Shown: piece by piece, positions 49,070 to 59,440 of the stretch | Position numbering within the stretch: position 1 is the first letter of the stretch | Layout: each line of letters begins with the position of its first letter | Translations under genes and position numbers: made by a program | The notes under the pieces: model-generated | The model's input: the letters and a program-made list of their open reading frames with translations, nothing else | Told to the model about the DNA's origin: nothing | Databases searched by the model: none | Assembly (NCBI GenBank): GCA_028564705.1 | Contig: JAPXFQ010000187.1 | Location: forward strand, 1 to 64,000 | DNA from: Apricaphanius iberus | Lineage: Eukaryota; Chordata; Actinopteri; Cyprinodontiformes; Aphaniidae | Direction: 5' to 3' | DNA length: 64,000 bases

Positions 49070-49236
49070 ATGTTTGTCCTACTTAGGATCCATAATAAGT
49101 GTGCTTTCTTCCTAAAGCTGTCTTGGCTCACAAGATTATGAAATTGATGGAAAACTAGTGACATCATCATGTATGCGCTATCACCAGCGTCCAGGAGCAT
49201 ATCTAATAATATTGTCTGCAGCACTTCAGGTGGTAG
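49070..49236 (-). pseudogene. possible F-box-like exon fragment
   Basis: On the minus strand, after 'gtgtttgcag', the sequence reads LPPEVLQTILLDMLLDAGDS and then AYMMMSLVFHQFHNLVSQDS, FRKKAHLLW. The pattern (LPPE.L..I, SLV...F..LV....FR..AH..W) resembles the F-box-like domain of a family of uncharacterised fish proteins. It is open for about 55 codons and then runs into AT-rich noise with no clear donor. I infer an isolated exon or gene relic; a transposon-carried copy is also possible. Confidence 0.35.
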
Positions 49237-49430
49237 CTGCAAACACATTATTGGACATATATTTCACCACTACAATATACAATTTTCCATTTCATAGTGT
49301 ATTACATTTATGATGTATGTTCCATTACCTTTAAAATCCATCATGAAGATGTTTCATTGTCCACAGTATTTTTCTGAGGCATTGACATTTTTAAAATAAC
49401 TGCAAAGAAAAAAAAAGATTTTGTTACATC

Positions 49431-49755
49431 TAGGGATGCACAGATACCGAAATAATGTACTTGTATCGGTAAGTTAACCAATAGCATGAACCGATCCTTA
49501 AAATGTGGAAACTGAAATAATCTGACAGATATATTTTTTTCACTTTATATTTTAGTTTTGTGGTCATTTTTATTAATATTTTATTTTTCATCTCATTCAC
49601 AATAATTTCTAGTAAATAGCAGAGAATAAAATAAAAGCTATCATCCAATTGATTGCATTTGTGTGTGTGGTATTGGCACTGAACGGTATCAGTAAGTACT
49701 CATACCCAAGTATTCATGTCGTATTGGTTTGAAAAAAGTTGGATCGTTGCAAAAT
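49431..49755. mobile_element. hAT-type MITE, copy B
   Basis: This starts tagggatgcacagataccga and aligns with copy A at 39656-39975 over most of its length. The right terminus lacks the final tcccta. Copies A and B together reconstruct both ends of the family. Confidence 0.6.
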
Positions 49756-50260
49756 CGTTACCTCACTCTTTGACCCTCCATAAAGTCTCACTTCAAACAT
49801 CAGCCCTTAACATTGCTGTGTAGTGAGCTATGTATTTTCTCCCACATGTTTGTAATTTCAAGAAACTATCCTTGAAAACCTAAATCCTTTCTATGTAATT
49901 GTGTAGATACTTTTATTATTTAGCTTGCAGTATGTTTAAACCATGTAAACCTTTTGGTCAAAAGAAATGACTTATTAAAATGAAATATATCATTTCGAAT
50001 AGAGAATAGAATAATCCTTTAATAGTCCCACCAGGGGAAATTTGGTCGTAAACAGCAGCCAAAGAAACAAGAAATATACAACATATGTAACAGAACAGAA
50101 AAATGTATACAAAGAAAAAAATACAATAATAGACAGAATATGTACATCAACACAGAATAAGAATATGTACATCAGGTTGAAAATAATGTGCAAATTATAG
50201 CGGTGTGTTTGTTTAGTGCAAAATGTAAGATACAGTCCAGGTGTAAAATATTTATTTTTG

Positions 50261-52912
50261 TTAGGAGCAGTTTTGGTTGTACAGTCTGACAGCTGCAGGG
50301 AGGAAGGATCTGCGGAAACGCAGATCCTTTGTGCATCTAGGATTCAGCAGTCTGTCACTGAAGGAGCTCTGCAGTTCAGCAACATTTCCATGCATGGGGT
50401 GGGAGACTCTGTCCATCAGAGATGTTATTTTAGCCAGAGTCCTTCTGTCTCCCACCACCTGCACTGGATCCAGGCTGCATCCTAGAACAGAGCTGGCCTT
50501 CCTGATGAGTTTATCCAACCTCTTCCTCTCAGCTGTCGATAAACTGCTGCTCCAACATACAGTACTGTAAAAAATGACGGAGGCCACCACAGAGTCATAG
50601 AAGGTCCTTAACAGCGCTCCCTGGACTCCAAATGACCTCAACCTCCTCAGCAGGTAGAGTCTGCTCTGACCCTTCCTGTAAAGAGCATCAATGTTGTGGC
50701 TCCAGTCCAGTTTATTGTTTAGGTGAACACCCAGGTACCTATAAGAGTCCACTATCTCAATGTCCACTCCCTGGATGTTCACTGGTTTCAGTGTGCTGGG
50801 TCTGTTTCTCCGGAAGTCCACCACCAACTCCTTGGTTTTTCCAGCGTTGATCAGAAGTTGGTTCTGCTGGCACCAGTCCACAAAGTCCAGAGTTCTCTGT
50901 CTGTACTCTGAGTCGTCATCACTTGTAATGAGTCCAACTATGGCAGAGTCATCAGAGAACTTCTGTAGGTGGCAGCATGGGGAGTTGATGGAGAAGTCTG
51001 CAGTGTAGAGGGTGAAGAGGAATGGTGCCAACACGGTTCCCTGTGGGGCCCCTGTACTGCAGACCAGCGTGTCAGAGACACGGCCCTGTGTCCTCACATG
51101 CTGTGGGCGTCCTGTGAGGTAGTCCAGTATCCACTGGGACATGTGGTGGTCCACTCCTGACAGCTCCAGCTTGTCCCTCAGGAGTCGTGGCTGGATGGTG
51201 TTGAAAGCACTGGAGAAATCAAAGAACATGATCCTCACAGAGCTTCCAGGTTTCTCCAGGTGAGTCAGAGCTTGGTGCAGCAGGAAGATTATGGCGTCCT
51301 CCACCCCGATGCTGGGTTGGTAAGCAAACTGCAGTGGACCCATTGAAGACCCCACCATGGGGTGCAGATGGTTAAGGACCAACCTCTCGAGGGTCTTCAT
51401 CAGATGCGATGTCAAGGCTACCGGCCTGTAGCTGCTAAGGTCCTTGGGGTGGGAGGTCTTTGGTACTGGTACCACACAGGAGGTCTTCCATAGCTGTGGT
51501 ACTTTCCCCAGCAACAGGCTCAGGTTGAACAAATGTCCTAAAATGCCACACAGTTCATCTGCGCAGCACCTCAGCAGCCTGGAGCTGATGCCATCTGGAC
51601 CTGCAGCCTTCCGCACTTTGATCTTACGAAGCTCTTTCCTCACCTGGAGTGCTGAGAGGGACAAGATGGTTGGTGGAGGGGGATGTGTGTTGGAGTCCTC
51701 AGAAGCCAGGTGTGAGTGTGATGGCTGGGAGCTGAGAGGTGTGAAATCCTGAGATGAAAGGCAGGCAGCTTCAGGAGATGAGGGAGATTGCAGCAGGGGG
51801 CACGATGCTGGGGGAGGGGTGGGTGGCTGATCAAACCTATTAAAGTATTTATTCAGGTCATTCACCCACCCCACGTCTCCGGCAGTCTGGGGAGTTGGTG
51901 GTTTTTGTCCTGAGATGGTCCTCAGGCTGCCCCACACACCTCTGATGTTGTCCTGCTGCAGCTGATCCTCCATCTTCCTCCTGTAGTTGTCCTTCCCTTG
52001 CCTGATCTTCCATTTCAGTTTCTTCTGGAAAACTTTCAGCTCCTGTTTGTCTCCTGACCTGAAGGCTCTCTTCTTCTCGTTGAGGAGAGCCTTTATTTCA
52101 GGATTTATCCATGGCTTGTTGTTGGAAAAACACCGTACCTTTATGACTGGAAAGGTCAGGTTGTCCCACACAGTAGAAAGGAAACAGACTCTCAGAGCCT
52201 CTTCAGTCTCTGCCGACCATTTCCTTACTGTGCGTTTCACAACTGGTTCTCTGTGTACAAGAGGTTTATACACAGGTTGGAGATGAACCAGGTTGTGGTC
52301 TGAGCCCCCCAGAGGAGGGAGAGGTGATGAGCTGTATGCCTCCTTGGTGTTGGCATACAATAAGTCCAATATTTTATTGTCTCTGGTATGGCAGGTGACA
52401 TGCTGGGTGAAAGTGGGGAGAGTGGAGGACAGGGAGATGTGGTTAAAGTCCCCAGAGATCAGAAAAAGGGCCTGAGGGTGCTGTGTTTGGAGTCTGCTGG
52501 TTACAGAGTGCAGGGCATCGCAGGCTGCAGCAGCGTTAGCAGAGGGCGGTACATACACAGCTATCAAAATAACGTGTGTAAACTCCCGCGGTAGATAGTA
52601 TGGTCTCATGCTAACAGATAGCAGCTCGATGTCCTTACAGCAAAGCGTCTCTTTGATAGATAAATGACCAGAGTTACACCATATATCGTTCACAAACACA
52701 GCCAGACCCCCTCCTCTCTTCTTACCACTTTCCGTTGTTCTGTCGGCGCGGATCAGATGAAAACCGTCCATGTTTATGTGTGAGTCCGGAGTTAGCGCGT
52801 TTAGCCACGTCTTTGTGAAGCACATCATGCTGCTCTCCCTGTAGCTCCTCTGATGTCGGATTAGAGCCGCCAGCTCGTCCACTTTGTTGGATAGAGATCT
52901 CACGTTCCCCAT
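50261..52912 (-). CDS. Rex1-like LINE ORF2: endonuclease-reverse transcriptase
   Basis: The intact 883-codon frame starts MGNVRSLSNKVDELAALIRH. The endonuclease domain has SGDFNHISLSS and later GGSDHNLVHLQP near its end. RT begins around residue 420 with KVRKAAGPDGISSRLLRCCA, then KDLSSYRPVALTSHLMKTLE, FAYQPSIGVEDAI, FFDFSSAFNTIQPRLLRDKL, CSTGAPQGTVLAPFLFTLY and KFSDDSAIVGLI, where the catalytic box reads FSDD. The C-terminus has YRYLGVHLNNK and KGQSRLYLLRRL. The product would copy its own RNA at a nicked target. The linker between endonuclease and RT looks shortened. The true start is probably upstream, since the frame is open back to a TGA at about 52983. Confidence 0.85.
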   Translation of the reverse strand: MGNVRSLSNKVDELAALIRHQRSYRESSMMCFTKTWLNALTPDSHINMDGFHLIRADRTTESGKKRGGGLAVFVNDIWCNSGHLSIKETLCCKDIELLSVSMRPYYLPREFTHVILIAVYVPPSANAAAACDALHSVTSRLQTQHPQALFLISGDFNHISLSSTLPTFTQHVTCHTRDNKILDLLYANTKEAYSSSPLPPLGGSDHNLVHLQPVYKPLVHREPVVKRTVRKWSAETEEALRVCFLSTVWDNLTFPVIKVRCFSNNKPWINPEIKALLNEKKRAFRSGDKQELKVFQKKLKWKIRQGKDNYRRKMEDQLQQDNIRGVWGSLRTISGQKPPTPQTAGDVGWVNDLNKYFNRFDQPPTPPPASCPLLQSPSSPEAACLSSQDFTPLSSQPSHSHLASEDSNTHPPPPTILSLSALQVRKELRKIKVRKAAGPDGISSRLLRCCADELCGILGHLFNLSLLLGKVPQLWKTSCVVPVPKTSHPKDLSSYRPVALTSHLMKTLERLVLNHLHPMVGSSMGPLQFAYQPSIGVEDAIIFLLHQALTHLEKPGSSVRIMFFDFSSAFNTIQPRLLRDKLELSGVDHHMSQWILDYLTGRPQHVRTQGRVSDTLVCSTGAPQGTVLAPFLFTLYTADFSINSPCCHLQKFSDDSAIVGLITSDDDSEYRQRTLDFVDWCQQNQLLINAGKTKELVVDFRRNRPSTLKPVNIQGVDIEIVDSYRYLGVHLNNKLDWSHNIDALYRKGQSRLYLLRRLRSFGVQGALLRTFYDSVVASVIFYSTVCWSSSLSTAERKRLDKLIRKASSVLGCSLDPVQVVGDRRTLAKITSLMDRVSHPMHGNVAELQSSFSDRLLNPRCTKDLRFRRSFLPAAVRLYNQNCS

Positions 52913-52984
52913 GACAACAGATGGAATCGCTGGCCGGTACCTCCTAACCTTACTGCGTCGCCCGATCCCAGCCCGACAACCGCG

Positions 52985-53174
52985 TCACTTTCTCTTCACC
53001 TCGCGGGGTATGTTGGCTCGCTCGGCTGCAGGCAACACAGTGTAGGCGCTTAAGGCTAACAGCTGATCCCTGCTGTAAACACTGGGAGAGTGAGACTCAA
53101 TGCGCTCTCCGGACACAGATGCGGTAAAAATTGTGAAAAAGAATAAAAATGTCCACAAACTTCTGAGCTCCATT
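52985..53174 (-). other. leader frame of the Rex1-like LINE
   Basis: A 62-codon stretch from the Met at 53174 begins MELRSLWTFLFFFTIFTASV, a basic-then-hydrophobic start like a signal peptide, and ends EVKRK before TGA. The ORF2 frame continues directly after that TGA with RGCRAGIGRR. A CGA-to-TGA change at a CpG would explain the stop, so leader and ORF2 were probably one frame. What a hydrophobic start would do in a LINE protein is unclear. Confidence 0.45.
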
Positions 53175-53310
53175 TTGTGCGGGAGCAGGATAAAACACAG
53201 AAATAAAAGAACAACAAAAAGACATATATTACTTAAAAAAGGACTCGATCGGACGGAGCTGCTGTTACTGGCTGCCTGCTCGGAGCGGCGCCGGAAAAAA
53301 CTAATAATTA

Positions 53311-53570
53311 CGATCACAAATGTGCCTTAGCTCATCTTGCACATACCTCTCTTTTTTCATTGTTTGGCCTTTTTTTATTATCTTTTTCTTCTTTCTTGTG
53401 CGCTCCTTTCTTTTTGATTGTTTAGATTTTCTGCCTTTTTTCCTCTTCTTTCTTGGTGAGGAAGATGTAGACGAGTCGGAAGTTGTTGATAAGGAGTCTG
53501 AGTCACTTTCCTCTTTTAAAGGTTTTGCCGGGGTCTCACTTTGAGGATTTTTGGCTAAGGCCAAAGCTGA
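53311..53570 (-). other. Ser- and Lys/Arg-rich open frame
   Basis: Minus strand: after a pyrimidine tract ending 'tcctccctcag' a frame reads through a Ser/Asp-rich part (DSDSLSTTSDSSTSSSPRKK) into a highly basic part (KKGRKSKQSKRKERTRKKKK), ending ERYVQDELRHICDRNY. It abuts the 5' end of the Rex1-like LINE in the same orientation. Low-complexity SR/K-rich frames are common by chance or in nuclear proteins. I cannot tell whether this is a host exon or transposon sequence. Confidence 0.25.
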
Positions 53571-54377
53571 GGGAGGAAAAACAACAACAACAAAAAAAGA
53601 TCATTTTATTACATTATCCTTCAGCCATTTATTGTTGTCATAACATGCATATATTGTGCTTTTCAAATTCAAAAGATAAGGAATTTAAATTATACTTCTA
53701 TGGGACTTGTAGTTTGGAGTGTTGCTGTTTGAGATTGTGGACAGGTGTCTTTTATAATGATAATGAATTTAAACAGGTGCCATCAATACAGGTAATGAGT
53801 TGAGAACAGAGGAGCATCTTCCATAACAAGTTAAAGGTCTGTGAGAGCCTGAAATCTTGTTTATTTTTTGGTGACCAAATACTTATTTTCCACAATAATT
53901 AGCAAATTAATTCTATGTGATTTCTTGAACTCTTTTTCTTATTTCATTAGCATGGACCACGCATACAGAGATTAGATTTGTTTAGATTTGAACATTTATT
54001 GACAAAAAGGTTCGATAGATGGTGTGAAGACTCTGTGTGGGGGTGCAGTCTTCGGAAGTCCGTCTTCTTCTCGAGCCTGTTCAGGACCCCCAAAGTTGTT
54101 CATTATTTAACAAAGCAAGGAATGAGCATGGTGCAGATCGTCGAGATTATTATGAATGTAAGAACGGTATGCTGAAGATGACCAACGACCTAGGATTTGA
54201 ATGGTTTGTCGGAAATGCCTAACTGAGAAGCTGAAGTGGCTGCGCCTATGCGGATGGAGTGGATCTAGATCTAAACAGGATTGATTAGAGGATAATAGTA
54301 ACCATAACAGATTGTGTGGATGCAGCGGGTAGGGAGGTCAGAGGTTATAGGGAATCGTTATTAGGTGAAGGTGTTTC

Positions 54378-55080
54378 TTAATTCTTAAGACCTTTGAGCA
54401 GCATGGATATGTGGCTATGGGAGAGAGCTGGACGGGAGTTGCAGGTAGCCAGTTTATAGTAGAAATTAATGCCAGAAAGGTATGATTGAATAGTGGAAAC
54501 ACAGATTTGTATGATTGTATGTGAATAGGTAATGAAGTGGCGAATAGAAGACGGGATGAGCGAAGGGAATGGAAGGTTATACTTTACATAGAAACTTTTA
54601 AAAACTGTTCCATCCTGAAAGATAAGATGAGAGAGTTCTAGGAGCAATACTCTTGAGGATCGGAGTTGAATGAGGATCTGCGTCTGGAGCCAAGGACCTG
54701 AATTTCTGGAAAGAGAGGCGAGAGAGAGAATTTTGATGACTAGATACATGAGCAGCACGGAGAATAAATTGAAGTTTGGCTGACGCCAGAGTGAGTCTAC
54801 GAATGAACTGCGTGATGCAGGATGAAAGTGAACGGCCTTTGTTTATGATGTCGACAACGGCAGAGTTGTCTGAATAGATAAGAATAAAGTGTTGAGACCA
54901 TTCATGCCCCCAAAGAAGGGCTGCAATCACAAGGGGATCGATTTCATCATGAGCGGATGAGAGAGAGGCCGACTGGAGCTGCAAACGTTCAAACTCGGGG
55001 GCCATGTTGAAGCAAACCACCTTCCAATGTAGATACCGCCAAAGCCTGCAGAGGGTGCTGCATCGGTAAATAGCCGGATG
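54378..55080 (-). pseudogene. DIRS-type RNase H and recombinase N-terminus
   Basis: The RNase H text runs LFTDAAPSAGFGGIY, then a frameshift to SASLSSAHDEIDPLVIAALL, LIYSDNSAVVDIINKGRSLS and AAHVSSHQNSLSRL. It is followed by a SAM-like core-binding segment (TLSSYLSGWNSF, later STIQSYLSGINFYYKLA). The conserved Arg/His/Tyr catalytic part of the recombinase does not follow; coding stops near 54378 and only terminal non-coding DNA remains. Confidence 0.7.
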
Positions 55081-55105
55081 TCATCTGGATGAGAAATTCA
55101 TAACG

Positions 55106-57262
55106 TCATAATAAATTAAATGCTGTTCCAAGATAAAATAAATTCTTGCCAAAGGCGCATTTCCATCCGGCAAGGTTCTCGATGGCAAGACGACCATGAA
55201 GCAAAGGGATGTTGGCGGCGGTGGACAGAAGGTGACAAATGAGTGATGTCCCCTTAATGGGAGTGGCGAGGTGCTGTGATTTTGGAAGAGGGGTTATGGT
55301 GGCAGGTGTTCCTAGCATGTACCTCTCCGCAGAAAGAGCAAGTATGCAAGAGCCTACAGCTAGAGGCTGAGCAACCAAGGTCATTGAAATTGTTACACAC
55401 CATCCTGCCACCCTGGAAAAGGATTGGACGGCCGTGCTTATCCATGCCCCCGGAGACAGGTGCATTATGTTTAGACTGTGGTGGAAAAGACTAAGGAATC
55501 ACTGAAGGGGGAGGGGCAGGTGAGGACGAACAGTTGGGGACTGATGAGCTGCGTGATGATGATGGCCGAGGTCGGAGAGGAGTGACAAGAGTGCATCCAG
55601 TAGCAGGGTAGGAGGGAGCGCCGCAGAGGCTGCAAGTATAGGGATGCCCGGGCCGCAAAGATGCGGCAATATAACTCGGAGTCTAGACAACCCCAGTATG
55701 TACCTTGATTGTATTGGGCGAGACGGCCCGCTGCCTGGGATGAGAAAAGGACGTGATATTGGTAAAACCCCGTTCCTCCAAATCTAAGGGCCATGTCAAG
55801 GACAATAGACAAATAATCGTCTAACTCAGTCCGCCGGTCAGGAAACACTGAGCAAATGATGTCCCTGTAAAGAGAGAATGCAAAAGCAAACTCTGTGGGG
55901 GTCAGATCTTTCGAGCTAGAGCTAAGAGCTGAACCTAGCTGCATCAGCCCCATCAGACCTGAGAGACCTAGAGAGGGTTGGAGAAGAAATAAATCAATGT
56001 AATTACCATTCACAATTTGTTGACAGAGAGTGGGTGAAACTGGGGAAGGGCGATTGATGGAAGAGGGTGGCCAAATGGGGGGTACTGCTGTAGAAAGAGT
56101 GTGATGGTTAGAGGCTGAAGTGTAAATAGACAAAGATGGCAACTGAGACAGCGGACCAGTAGAACTTTGAGGTAATGCGGCGATAGGTTGTTGATATTTG
56201 AGCCTGCTGGTAACACTGAAGGGTTACAGGGGTTCCTGGAGCATGGATGGAAGCCTGAATTAAACCTGTAGGAAACGTAGAAGGGAGAATGCGAGGGAGA
56301 GGAATTGATTGATTTAATGAAGATGCGGCCTGAGAGGCTAAGGAAGAGAAAAAATTAGTTATGAATGAGGCAAAATTTGAGGGAAATGAGACAGTAGAAG
56401 CTTCAGCAGGGGGAGCTGTGGGTGTTGGCCCGGCAGCTGAGGCATGGGATCTGCCCTGAGAGGAAGTGGAGACTGAGGCTGAAGTAGGAAGTGGATTATG
56501 AGAGGAGGAAGTTTGGTTTAACGGCGAAATACAGGAAAAGAGGAGCTTGAAGAGGCTAGATTTATTAGCAAAACGGCTAAAGGGGATGCCTCTTTCCCTG
56601 AGTGCAGATTGCAAGCGGGCCACTGTCCAGCCAGACATGTTCAAACGGTTGGAGACGGAGGCGGAAGAACGACGAACTCTGGGTGAGTTCCTCAGCCGGA
56701 ATGAAGCCGGACGGGAACGGGGAGGAGAAGCCCTCCGAGCTGGACTGCCAGAGAGATCGGGAGGAGAGTGCTGAGCTCGTGGCGGGCAGGGAGCCTGAAG
56801 TGATCGGGAAGTAAAGAAGCTTGGAGCCGATTGGCCTGCAGCGCCTTCTGAGGACCGCTGAACACCGGAAGAAGTCCAGGGGCGAGACGAGGACTCACTG
56901 CGGGAATGGGAGGAAACTGGAACTGAGCTGCCCGAAGCCAGAGAAGGAAAACGGGGAGGCGAAGCCTCGAGACGAGAAGGAAGGGAGTTAAATATGCAGG
57001 GAGGAGATGGCGAAGGGCGCCGATCTGGGCGGACGAGTGTACAGCCTCGAGGCGCGGAAGTCGCTGGAGTGGGATCCGACCGTGCAGAGCGAGATGGAAG
57101 AGCTCTGGCTGACTGAGAGGACTGGCTGGACTCCCGATGAGCCAATGGAAGCCTGGCACGGCGAGAGACTTGACGGACCACAGATGGAGGTGATGGTCCA
57201 ATGATGGAAGTCTTGCTGGAGAAGAGCTCCTCATCGGATTCGTAAGGATCAAGGGTAAGCAC
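55106..57262 (-). pseudogene. DIRS-type gag-like ORF1
   Basis: Frames at 57262-56108, 56142-55471 and 55465-55106 form one ORF1 with shifts. The N-terminal part is Ser/Pro/Arg-rich, then TVARLQSALRERGIPFSRFA resembles a SAP-like helix pair. The middle has FSLYRDIICSVFPDRRTELD, YLSIVLDMALRFGGTGFYQY and QYNQGTYWGCLDSELYCRIF, a strong ORF1 signature of DIRS/Ngaro elements. A Cys/His cluster (CNNF..LGC..SSCRLLHTCSFCGEVH) near 55254-55420 would bind nucleic acid. It is broken by at least two frameshifts. Confidence 0.75.
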
Positions 57263-57989
57263 ATCGATGATAATAGAGCTTGTCTTGGCTAAACAACGCG
57301 GGTTTACGAGACCACAGTCTGAGCGACGCAGATGGCTAGGTGCTCGGGTTTAAATAGATCACAGAGTAATTAGGAATGGAATTCAGGTGTGAGATACCAG
57401 GTGAGTCGAATCCGAGTGGATTAGTGAGAGAATACTGAATATGAAGCGTGGTCCAGCTCACGAACCTAAGTTAACATATTAACTTACATTTTTTCTCTCA
57501 TAGTATAGATGTATGTTTTATGAAAACATACATTAATTCATACATCCAGTAATTTTGAGAATTTGAAGAACTTGTACAATCGGTGGATCACCAACTACTT
57601 TTTTGACTCACTGTAATTAGTGGATGGCATAGCGATATGATGCTGAAAACTGGGTGCGTTTAGAAAATACAGGCTGAAATTCAAAAGCTCAGAGACCACA
57701 AAGAATGGCCTTTATGAAGCATTGCCAAAGCTCTGTTTGCCAAATAAGGGCAAAAAGGACTCACAATGCACACACATTTATTAATTTTCTTATTTACTTA
57801 AAATTTTAGGAAGATGTCTTGGTGTGTTTAATGCAGGCTACTTCATCCTTATTAAGTTCTTTTCAAGTTTTTCTTTGGTACGTCAATAATAAATAAATAA
57901 ATAAATAAATAGAAAAGGTAACGGTTTACCTTTTGAATTGTATCCTGAGGTACAGTCATACTCGTTACTGTTATAGGTTGTGCAGAAAT

Positions 57990-59440
57990 CTTTAATTCAA
58001 TTCAATTTAATTAACTTTTATTTATATAGCGCGAGTTCACAACAAATGTCATCGCAAGGCACTTTACAACAAAAGTAATCTCAATACAATTATACAAACA
58101 TTCCAATCAGTTAAGTTTTCTATGTAAGGAATCCCAGCAGATTGCGTTGAGTCATCGCCGTGAGGTTGTGCCCGGATAATGCAGACTCCAACTACAGCAA
58201 TTCCTCAGCAAACCCTTATACTGACCAAGCATGTAGCGACAGTGGGGAGGAAAAACTCCCCTTTAACAGGAAGAAACCTCTGGCAGAACCCTGGCTCAGT
58301 ACAAACGGTCATCTGCCCCGACGATCTGGGGGTCTGAGAAGACAGAGAAGAGACAGCATGGAGGATGCTCAGTGACTTTGAGCATCATCTGGACCAATGC
58401 TGCCCATCCAGCAGGGGGCATTATAGCTGAGCAGGGTTACCAGACCGGGTAGAGCTTCTATGGGGAGAAAAACACTAAGAGAAAACTGGGTTAACAATTG
58501 CATTAACATTAGGAAAAATATATCTGGACAGTAGTAGAAAAGAAAAATAGAAGGTGTGTTAGGGTCAGTTGAGTCTGAAAAAGAATATTTTTTCCCCCTA
58601 ATTATTAAGTCTATTAGCAATGTACGGTGTGAGGGAGATGGAGTTGAGGAGTGCTGCCGGACCGGGCTGCATCCTCCCCTCGCCGGATCGGGCTGAACAC
58701 TCCATCTCCCTCTACTCCCTGCCCGGAAATCCAGGAGGAAAGAAGGAAGTAAATGGTTAAGTATTGTAGTGCTTATGCATCTCTCTTTGCACATAGGACT
58801 GCGCCCTCTCCAGAATCTATGTATTAGAGACATAATATTATTGGTAAGTGATATAACTGGAGTAGATAAAGGCCCGCTCTTCCGAAGACTCTGGCATTAT
58901 CTTTGTCCATCACTTTCTAGCCTTAAAACCTGGTGTAAATCTTTTTATGTCCTGATTCATGATTCAACCTTTGTTCAATGCTCTAATCTTTTTACTCTGG
59001 TAAATTAATACATTACTGTTAGAAATCGGAGAGGGATTATAAGGTCTAGTGTCTATAGAATTAACTATAAGCTTTATCAAAAAGGAAGGTTTTAAGCCTA
59101 GTCTTAAAAACAGACAGATTATCTGGCTCAAGGACTAAAACTGGGAGCTGGTTACACAGGAGAGGAGCCTTATAACTAAAAGATCTATCTCCCATTCTAC
59201 TTTTTGAAATCCTAGGAACTACCAGTAGACCTGCATTCTGAGAACGAAGTGCTCTGCTAGGAACATATGGAACAATCAGATCTCTGATGTACGATGGAGC
59301 TTGATTGTTAAGGGCTTTATAAGTAAGGAGGAGGATCTTAAACTCTATTCTGGATTTAACAGGGAGCCAATGGAGAGTAACTAAAACAGGAGAAATGTGA
59401 GCTCTCTTTTTAATATTCATCAGAACTTTAGAAAGTTATT
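57990..59440 (-). mobile_element. L2-type LINE 3' end
   Basis: Minus strand: the C-terminal coding end at 59420-59061 (HISPVLVTLHWLPVKSRIEF ... TRLKTFLFDKAYS) is followed by a long 3' UTR. It ends at 57990 with the 'aattcaattcaattt' tail on the plus strand. The 3' UTR includes an inverted-repeat, GC-rich block at 58630-58712. No RT palm is present. An AAAT microsatellite lies outside it at 57888-57911. Confidence 0.75.

Larger units (their letters stand above)
49997..53310 (-). mobile_element. Rex1-like LINE, nearly full length
   Basis: Minus-strand element of about 3.3 kb. A GC-rich 5' region begins near 53310. A short leader frame (53174-52985) is followed in the same frame by one TGA and then the 883-codon main ORF (52912-50261). 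The 3' UTR ends in a run of 'ttattctattct' units at 49997-50020 with 'ctattaaag' before it. I assign it to the CR1/Rex1 group of the jockey superfamily from its RT motifs. Its open frame makes it the best-preserved retrotransposon here. Confidence 0.85.
53947..57480 (-). mobile_element. DIRS-type (tyrosine recombinase) retrotransposon, deleted
   Basis: The minus-strand element is about 3.5 kb. Both ends hold tggaccacgc in inverted orientation (near 53953 and 57450), consistent with inverted terminal repeats. Coding order is a gag-like ORF1 (57262-55106), then RNase H (about 55080-54760), then the N-terminal core-binding part of a tyrosine recombinase (to 54378). The RT palm between ORF1 and RNase H and the recombinase catalytic domain are missing. 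The copy is therefore non-autonomous. It sits in a Tc1 relic. Confidence 0.75.
53606..57615 (-). mobile_element. Tc1 relic split by a DIRS-type element
   Basis: Left piece 53606-53945 matches the end region of a common fish Tc1 family ('gattgtggacaggtgtcttt', 'ggtgaccaaatacttatttt'). The right piece, about 57486-57615, ends 'ggatcaccaactactttttt' and 'cactgta'. These are consecutive parts of one Tc1 arm, separated by 3.5 kb of DIRS-type sequence. Most of the Tc1 interior is absent. Confidence 0.55.

Noticed and set aside
50277..52594. Plus-strand open frames across 50-52.6 kb
   Set aside because: They are antisense to the 883-codon LINE ORF.
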